A stretch of 64,000 nt of DNA from assembly GCF_900086585.1 (NCBI RefSeq), contig NZ_FLKM01000008.1:1178001-1242000 (forward strand). Direction: 5' to 3'. The notes below the pieces were generated by a model. The model worked only from the letters and a program-made list of their open reading frames with translations, was not told the DNA's origin and did not search any database. Position numbers and translations under genes: made by a program. Position 1 is the stretch's first letter, and each line of letters begins with the position of its first letter. Positions 58,894 to 64,000 of this stretch are shown here, in pieces. The stretch comes from Emergencia timonensis. GTDB taxonomy: Bacteria > Bacillota > Clostridia > Peptostreptococcales > Anaerovoracaceae.

Positions 58894-59537
58894 AACAGAG
58901 AATTGCGAAAAGATGCGCAAAAGAATTTAAAGACGGAGATTTCGTAAACCTGGGTATCGGTCTTCCTACGATGGTTGCAAACTACATTCCGGATGATATC
59001 GTCGTCACACTGCACTCCGAAAACGGATTCGCAGGACTTGCTGAGGCGGCTGAACCAGGAAAAGAAGATGTAGACATCATCAACTCCGGCGGAGCTTATG
59101 TAACAGCTGTAGACAGAGTCAACTACTTTGACACAGCTACCAGCTTCGGTCTTGTAAGAGGCGGACACGTTGCGGCAACGGTTCTGGGCGCTATGGAAGT
59201 TGCAGAGAACGGGGACCTGGCTAACTGGATCGTTCCAGGCAAGAAGGTTGCCGGCATGGGCGGCGCTATGGACCTGGTAGTTGGTGCCAGGGAGTGCATC
59301 ATCGTCATGCTGCACACACAGAAAGGTGCGCACAAAATCCTAAAGAAGTGTACGCTTCCGCTGACAGCACCTGCATGTGTGAACAAGATCATCACGGAGA
59401 TGGGCGTCATGGAAGTGACACCGGAAGGCCTGGTTGTAACAGAATTACATCCGGATTATTCGAAAGAAGACATTCAGGCGGCTACAGGATGTGAGCTGAC
59501 ATTCAGCCCAGACTTAAAGCCGATGGAAGAAGAATAA
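58881..59537 (+). CDS. atoA: Acetoacetate CoA-transferase subunit B
   Basis: 218 aa, beta subunit. The catalytic glutamate is E47 in the SENG motif (LHSENGFAG), preceded by GDFVNLGIGLPTMVANY. NSGGAYVTAVDRVNYFDTATSFGLVRGGHV is the second signature. GGAAGGAG lies in the end of atoD. A clean terminator 14 bases after the stop closes the lysine island. Length is normal. Confidence 0.94.
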   Translation: MADLKQRIAKRCAKEFKDGDFVNLGIGLPTMVANYIPDDIVVTLHSENGFAGLAEAAEPGKEDVDIINSGGAYVTAVDRVNYFDTATSFGLVRGGHVAATVLGAMEVAENGDLANWIVPGKKVAGMGGAMDLVVGARECIIVMLHTQKGAHKILKKCTLPLTAPACVNKIITEMGVMEVTPEGLVVTELHPDYSKEDIQAATGCELTFSPDLKPMEEE

Positions 59538-59550
59538 ACGAAACGTTTTT

Positions 59551-59577
59551 AGACTGCTCTCGAGAGCAGTCTTTTTT
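59551..59577 (+). terminator. Terminator closing the lysine island
   Basis: AGACTGCTCT / AGAGCAGTCT perfect self-complement followed by six T's. Confidence 0.93.
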
Positions 59578-59600
59578 CTTGGACAGATTATCATATTTCA

Positions 59601-59630
59601 CTCGTAATCTGCTTCGCTTTTAGGTATAAT
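59601..59630 (+). promoter_or_regulatory. Promoter module of first EamA gene
   Basis: CTCGTAAT, 16 bases, TATAAT. The same spacing and core recur at 60599-60628 before the second copy. Confidence 0.55.
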
Positions 59631-59669
59631 GTAAAAGTAAATTTTATTGATATATATGAAAGAGGCATT

Positions 59670-60581
59670 ATGGAAAAGGATAGAAAGTTACATCAGACAA
59701 AAGGTTATATCATGATTGCGGTTGCAGGAATCCTCTGGGGTACCATCGGGCTCTTTGTCAGTCTGCTAAAGAATTTAGGCGCTGAATCAGAACTGATTGT
59801 TGTCATCCGCATTGGAACGGCGACAATTCTCTTAATCCCGCTGATGCTGGCCAGCGGAGGCCCGTCGTTGTTTAAGGCGGATAAACAGACCATCATCGCC
59901 TGTATCGCCATGGGTATATTTAGTCAGGCACTCTTCAATTATTCCTATAGTGAATCTATTAATAACGTCGGAGTTGCGACAGGGGCGGTATTATTATATA
60001 CGTCGCCGATCTTTGTTTCTGTCATGTCCAGAGTCGTATTCAAAGAGCATGTAGGGAAAATCAAGATTCTGGCGCTTTTTATCAACATCATCGGCTGCAC
60101 CTTGACCGTAACGGGCGGTAATTTTACTTCAGTTAAGTTCTCCGTCTATGGGGTCGCTATGGGTGTTCTGGCAGGATTTCTCTATGGGCTGATGACGATT
60201 ATCAGTACGCCTGTTACGGAGAAAAATCACCCTCTGACCATCGTTTTTTATCAGTTTCTCTTTGGAACGATTACCATGGCGCTGATTTCCCATCCGTTTG
60301 CAGGTGTTTCCCAGCTAATATCTCTCAAATTTGTGCTGGCAGCCATCGGCTACGGTCTGATTCCCACAGTAGGGTCCTATTTTTTCTATATGCACGGTTT
60401 ATCACACGGTCTCGAGACATCAAAGGTGCCTGTAGTTGCATCGGTAGAAACCGTTGTGGCAGCCGTCATCGGTATCTTCGTCTTCAGCGAATCCATGAGT
60501 TTCTTGAAACTGTTTGGCATCGTATTAGTGTTGGCCTCCATCGCCATTATGAACATGGTGAAGCCGAAGAAAAAATTTTGA
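59670..60581 (+). CDS. EamA-family (DMT) transporter, copy 1
   Basis: 303 aa with ten hydrophobic helices in two five-helix EamA repeats (each with a WG or PV-type start, e.g. GILWGTIGLFVSLLKNLG and GVLAGFLYGLMTIISTPV). Drug/metabolite transporters usually export amino acids or metabolites. ETSKVPVVASVETVVAAVIGIFVFSE is the conserved last-repeat motif. A weak site AGAGGC precedes the ATG. Very similar to the next gene. Placed just after the lysine island, so an amino-acid or amine role is possible but unproven. Confidence 0.88.
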   Translation: MEKDRKLHQTKGYIMIAVAGILWGTIGLFVSLLKNLGAESELIVVIRIGTATILLIPLMLASGGPSLFKADKQTIIACIAMGIFSQALFNYSYSESINNVGVATGAVLLYTSPIFVSVMSRVVFKEHVGKIKILALFINIIGCTLTVTGGNFTSVKFSVYGVAMGVLAGFLYGLMTIISTPVTEKNHPLTIVFYQFLFGTITMALISHPFAGVSQLISLKFVLAAIGYGLIPTVGSYFFYMHGLSHGLETSKVPVVASVETVVAAVIGIFVFSESMSFLKLFGIVLVLASIAIMNMVKPKKKF

Positions 60582-60598
60582 ATTTTGCATAATTTCTT

Positions 60599-60628
60599 CT
60601 CGTAATTTTATCCATTTTTATGTATAAT
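60599..60628 (+). promoter_or_regulatory. Promoter module of second EamA gene
   Basis: CTCGTAAT, 16 bases, TATAAT, as before copy 1, followed by the shared GAAAGAGGCA leader end. Confidence 0.55.
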
Positions 60629-60672
60629 AGTGGAATAGCAAAAAATTCACCGTACATAATGAAAGAGGCAAT

Positions 60673-61578
60673 ATGAAACAGAAAATCAAGATGAGACCAG
60701 ACCAGAGAAAAGGCTATTTTATGGTACTGATTGCAGGGTGTCTATGGGGAACCAACGGGTTCTTTGTCAGTATCCTTGGCGACTTAGGCGTACAGTCTTC
60801 CACTGTGGCCTTTTTAAGGCTTGCAGTTGCGGCGATATTACTCGCTCTTATTATGCTGGTCATGGGCGGAAAGAAACTCTTCAAGATTGACAAATATGGT
60901 CTGCTCGCCTGCCTTGCACTGGGTATTTTCAGCCAGGCATTGTTCAACTATTCCTATAATGAGGCCATCGATCATATCGGTGTAGCCATGGCTTGTATCC
61001 TGGCCTATACGTCACCGATCTTTGTCTGTATCATGTCGAGGCTCTTTTTTAAAGAAAAAATCGGACCCGTAAAGATCATTGCTCTTGCGGTCAATATTAT
61101 AGGCTGTATTTTGACGGTTACCGGTGGAAATTTTACGTCAATCAAATTTTCGGTGTATGGCGCTGGTGCGGCAGTTTTGGCAGGGTTTCTCTTTGCTTTG
61201 ATGACGATTATCAGTACGACGACGACAAGCTACCATCCTTTGACCATACTCTTCTACAGCTTTGTCTTCGGCGCGGTAACCCTGGGCGTCATCGCCAGGC
61301 CGTGGAATGCCATCGTTCAGGCGGCAAGTCTGCCGTTGCTGCTTGCTGTCCTTGGTTACTGTCTGATCGCTACGGTAGGGTCTTACTTCATCTATCTGAG
61401 GGGACTGTCAAAGAAGCTTGAAACTTCAAAGGTGCCAGTCGTTACCTCGGTGGAAACCGTGGTTGCCACCTGCATTGGAATTTTTGTGTTCAGCGAAGCC
61501 ATCGGATTAGTTAAATTGATAGGTATCGGACTGGTTTTGGCATCTATCGTTATCATGAATATGGCTAGGCCGAAATAA
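60673..61578 (+). CDS. EamA-family (DMT) transporter, copy 2
   Basis: 301 aa, ten helices, paralog of copy 1 throughout (QALFNYSY.E.I...GVA, YTSPIFV..MSR..FKE, NIIGC.LTVTGGNFTS.KFSVYG.., KLETSKVPVVTSVETVVATCIGIFVFSE). The leader (promoter core, GAAAGAGGCA ribosome site) is duplicated as well, so the copy arose as a whole transcription unit. Divergence in loops suggests a different substrate or old duplication. Confidence 0.88.
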   Translation: MKQKIKMRPDQRKGYFMVLIAGCLWGTNGFFVSILGDLGVQSSTVAFLRLAVAAILLALIMLVMGGKKLFKIDKYGLLACLALGIFSQALFNYSYNEAIDHIGVAMACILAYTSPIFVCIMSRLFFKEKIGPVKIIALAVNIIGCILTVTGGNFTSIKFSVYGAGAAVLAGFLFALMTIISTTTTSYHPLTILFYSFVFGAVTLGVIARPWNAIVQAASLPLLLAVLGYCLIATVGSYFIYLRGLSKKLETSKVPVVTSVETVVATCIGIFVFSEAIGLVKLIGIGLVLASIVIMNMARPK

Positions 61579-61622
61579 TAGGGACTGCAGTGATAGCAAT
61601 GTCTGAAAAAGGATGTGACAGA

Positions 61623-61877
61623 GTGACAGAATTATCATCGATGAAAAATATCGGAAAGGAAATTGAAAAAAAACTCCAAGCTATTGGAATCCGTTCAGGA
61701 GAAGAACTGCTGCAAATTGGCAGCAAGGAAGCCTTCCTACAGATGAAAATGCGTTTCCCAAATGTCTGTTTGGTACATTTATATACACTTCAAGGGGCGA
61801 TTGACGATATTGAATATCATCAACTGCCCGATGAAGTCAAACGAGATCTGAAACATTTCAGTGATGAGCTGAAATAG
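61623..61877 (+). CDS. TfoX C-terminal domain-like small protein
   Basis: 84 aa from GTG (AAAAAGGA nine bases upstream); a start at 61590 would add 11 residues. The sequence MKNIGKEIEKKLQAIGIRSGEELLQIGSKEAF is a helix-hairpin-helix-like start, and MRFPNVCLVHLYTLQGAIDDIEYHQLP matches the TfoX_C domain found alone in many Firmicutes. In competence regulator TfoX this is the C-terminal half; the solo form has no known role. It lies 44 bases after the transporter gene. Confidence 0.8.
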   Translation: MTELSSMKNIGKEIEKKLQAIGIRSGEELLQIGSKEAFLQMKMRFPNVCLVHLYTLQGAIDDIEYHQLPDEVKRDLKHFSDELK

Positions 61878-61890
61878 GCAGAAAGAATCG

Positions 61891-63096
61891 TCATCTTAGG
61901 TGTTTTTCAATTAAATCAATAAACGTATCCACATATTCCGCCTTTGAGAAAATCGCTCGGGCGGAATTTTTATTGCCGCCGCCTTTCCCTCCGTAGATGT
62001 CGGCATTCTCTTTGACCAGTTTATTACAGTCATACTGATCTGAGAAAAGCAGTACCGTATTAGAGGGTTGGTGGACTAGAAAAGCGATGGTAGGGATCAA
62101 GCCTTTCAACTCCTTGCCGATATCAAGTATATCGTTAATTGCCAATTTATCGTACTTTTTGACGAAGGCAGGCGTAAGAGAGGCTTTGATGTCGCTGATT
62201 TCCCGCATAATCACTGATTTTTTCAGGTGATATAATTCGTTACGGCTCTCTTTTGCTTTCTCCTGCTGCGCCTCATACTTAGAGAGCAGGTCGCCGAATC
62301 CGGCGGAAAGCTTATTTTCCAAGGTGGTGAGGACGTCAAATCGAGCCTGGTATTGAGTAAATGCCCGCTGACCGGCTTCAAAGTAGATGCGGAACATGCC
62401 TTTATTGCTTTCGACTTTATAAATTTTCAGCATTCCCACCTGGCCAGAGGTGCTGGGATGGGTGCCGCAGCAGGCCACACAATCAGCGGGGTTTGAGGTA
62501 GCGCCGACGCAGACGATGGTGATATCTTCGTCAAAAGCCAGAGCCTTCCGAAGGGGCAGATTCTCTGCATCCTCTCTCTTGTCAAAATGTCTCGTAATGA
62601 CAGGAAGATTGCTCCAAATTGCCTGATTTGTGCGAAGTTCGGCCTCTTTTGCCATTTCCCAGGAAATCTTGTCAAATTCCGGCTTTTCCTCCAGACTGAT
62701 GTCGATAGTCATATATTCTTCCCCCATGTGGAAGCCTCGATTGACGCCGCCATAGAGCTCGAAAAAGATACCAGAAAGGATATGTTCGCCGCAGTGACGC
62801 TGCATGTTATCAAAACGATGAGCCCAATCTATTGCTACTTCAACTTCATCGCCTATTGACAATCCATGGTTTAATTGGTCTGTCACATGAAAAATCTCGT
62901 CGTCTGACTCATAGACATCGACGATAGGAAGATTGTCAATGGTTCCGACATCACAGCTCTGACCGCCGCCTGTAGGGAAAAAAATGGTCTGATTCAATGT
63001 GATTTGGCATTTACCATCCTTTTCTGTTAAACCGGTTACTTTTGCCCGGCATTCTCTCAAATAGACGTCTTCTTGAAATCGTCTGATTGTATTCAT
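61891..63096 (-). CDS. AlaX-type alanyl-tRNA editing protein with DHHA1 domain
   Basis: 401 aa; hydrolyses mischarged Ser- or Gly-tRNA(Ala). The editing domain (1-~240) has the zinc motifs HCGEH (HxxxH, ~100) and CCGTH (CxxxH, ~199). The C-terminal DHHA1 domain ends with YGGKGGGNKNSARAIF, a glycine-rich nucleic-acid motif. The long middle coiled coil is as in AlaX-L. Start at 63096 is preferred for AAGGAGC; the frame's further 42 residues upstream form a hydrophobic stretch across the intergenic promoter and are unlikely. Divergent from the amidase gene. Confidence 0.92.
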   Translation of the reverse strand: MNTIRRFQEDVYLRECRAKVTGLTEKDGKCQITLNQTIFFPTGGGQSCDVGTIDNLPIVDVYESDDEIFHVTDQLNHGLSIGDEVEVAIDWAHRFDNMQRHCGEHILSGIFFELYGGVNRGFHMGEEYMTIDISLEEKPEFDKISWEMAKEAELRTNQAIWSNLPVITRHFDKREDAENLPLRKALAFDEDITIVCVGATSNPADCVACCGTHPSTSGQVGMLKIYKVESNKGMFRIYFEAGQRAFTQYQARFDVLTTLENKLSAGFGDLLSKYEAQQEKAKESRNELYHLKKSVIMREISDIKASLTPAFVKKYDKLAINDILDIGKELKGLIPTIAFLVHQPSNTVLLFSDQYDCNKLVKENADIYGGKGGGNKNSARAIFSKAEYVDTFIDLIEKHLR

Positions 63097-63194
63097 AATA
63101 AAGCTCCTTCGTGGTTGTCGTATAATGGTTCTTGATAACAACAGTATAACATATATTAATGTGAATGAAAAAGAGTAAAGAAGGGGAAAGTGAT

Positions 63195-63953
63195 TTGAAA
63201 ATAAAGAAATTTGTCTTAGCATTTTTAATAATCCTCTGCATCTGCGCTATGCCGGGATATAGACAGGCGCTTCAGATTGCTGCAAAATTATCGGTGCCGA
63301 TGACTTTGGTCATCGATCCTGGTCACGGCGGACCTGACAGCGGTGCAGTCGCCTCTGACGGTACCGTAGAAAAAAACATCAACTTGGCCATTTCGCTTGC
63401 CTTAAAACAAGAAGCAGAGAAATACGGGATCAAGGTTGTACTTACCAGAGACAGCGATGCGGGACTCTACGGAGAAGATAATACCAGCGGCCGCTGGCTG
63501 AAGCTGGGTGATCTGAAAGAACGGAAAAGAATCATCGACGAAGCCGCTCCCGATCTGATGATCAGCATTCATCTCAATAGTTTTCAGCAGGATTCAAAGG
63601 TCAAAGGCGCGCAGGTTTTTTATCCAAAGAATGGAACGGAAGAGGTAAGCGAGGAAAACAAGAGCATGGCGGAGAAGATTCAGAAGTCTTTGACGGCAGG
63701 AATCGACGATGGAACGGATCGAATCGTCCTACCCAAAAGCGATATTTACCTGTTTAAAAACGTTGACAGTAATATGGTTCTCGTAGAGTGTGGATTCCTG
63801 TCAAATCCTGAGGACCTGGCAAACTTGAAATCCGAGGCTTTTCAACAAAAACTGGCAAAATGTATCATGGATGCCATTGCCGATCAGTATTCGTTAAAAA
63901 TTCAAAAAAGTCAAACGAATAAAGTAATAGCGAGTCGAACAAACAACTCATAA
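63195..63953 (+). CDS. N-acetylmuramoyl-L-alanine amidase (Amidase_3)
   Basis: Zinc amidase that splits the stem peptide from N-acetylmuramic acid. 252 aa from TTG 63195, which starts the signal peptide (MKIKKFVLAFLIILCICAMPG) and follows AAGGGGAAAG; ATG 63165 would add a charged tail. The first zinc His is in VIDPGHGGPDSGAV, glutamate in GTVEKNINLAISLA, second His in MISIHLNSF, and catalytic Glu in MVLVECGFLSNPED. No binding repeats are seen, so it is a minimal enzyme. A sigma-A-like TTGACA begins at 63986, near the window end. Confidence 0.92.
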   Translation: MKIKKFVLAFLIILCICAMPGYRQALQIAAKLSVPMTLVIDPGHGGPDSGAVASDGTVEKNINLAISLALKQEAEKYGIKVVLTRDSDAGLYGEDNTSGRWLKLGDLKERKRIIDEAAPDLMISIHLNSFQQDSKVKGAQVFYPKNGTEEVSEENKSMAEKIQKSLTAGIDDGTDRIVLPKSDIYLFKNVDSNMVLVECGFLSNPEDLANLKSEAFQQKLAKCIMDAIADQYSLKIQKSQTNKVIASRTNNS

Positions 63954-64000
63954 TTATCCATTCAAAAATTGTGGATAACTATCTATTGACAAAAGAGAGC

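Overview
The window looks like a chromosomal segment of an anaerobic, amino-acid and peptide fermenting clostridial Firmicute. Family XIII / Anaerovoracaceae-like bacteria are my best guess; the order-level call is firmer than the family. The evidence is a complete set of lysine-fermentation aminomutase genes, the SCIFF peptide with its radical SAM maturase, strong AGGAGG ribosome sites, sigma-A and sigma-54 promoters, an IS256-type element, and several peptide uptake and peptidase systems.

Layout. 1-9.2 kb: an Opp/Dpp peptide ABC transporter operon ending in an unusual 1161-residue M14-like zinc carboxypeptidase. 9.3-13.0 kb: housekeeping genes (PgeF-like, AlkA-like glycosylase, shikimate-kinase-like, ABC-F). 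13.3-14.7 kb: a complete IS256-family element with 29-bp terminal repeats and an 8-bp target duplication. 14.9-17.3 kb: an XpaC/TelA pair. 17.4-21.6 kb: an HMG-CoA-lyase-like protein, a DASS-type carrier and an HpcH/HpaI aldolase, divergent from a LysR regulator. 21.6-25.4 kb: accessory genes including a decayed AlbA-type gene, an XRE regulator and a tyrosine phosphatase. 25.6-27.4 kb: a D,D-carboxypeptidase coupled to a PyrK-like iron-sulfur flavoprotein. 27.8-30.6 kb: a tandem structured repeat upstream of a LytTR regulator, then scfA-scfB. 30.7-36.7 kb: glycerol dehydrogenase, a candidate structured RNA, cobalamin adenosyltransferase, a HAD phosphatase, hemolysin III, an FAD oxidoreductase and a pseudouridine synthase. 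36.8-46.1 kb: a TetR gene, an OPT peptide transporter with a palindromic operator, a D-aminoacylase, an M29 aminopeptidase, a MATE exporter and a second M14 peptidase.

46.1-59.6 kb is the lysine-fermentation island: kal (minus strand), a divergent sigma-54 activator whose N-terminal 340 residues are a degenerate copy of the pathway dehydrogenase Kdd, kdd1, kdd2, kamA, kamB, kamC, kamD, kamE, and acetoacetate CoA-transferase genes atoD-atoA. Together these carry lysine through 2,3- and 5,6-aminomutase steps to 3,5-diaminohexanoate, oxidise it, deaminate 3-aminobutyryl-CoA and move CoA. The cleavage enzyme Kce is not in the window. Two near-perfect sigma-54 promoters (kal, kdd1) and four GAAC-N8-GTTC palindromes define a local regulon. 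kdd2 has a sigma-A promoter instead, and the kdd2-kamA and kamA-kamB gaps hold dense RNA structure.

59.6-64 kb: two tandemly duplicated EamA transporters, a TfoX-C-like protein, an AlaX-type tRNA editing protein and a cell-wall amidase.

The most novel-looking signal is the Kdd-derived sigma-54 sensor with its enhancer sites. The structured intercistronic RNAs and the covarying tandem repeat at 27.8-28.0 kb come next. All functional assignments come from reading motifs and family resemblance; no database search was run.
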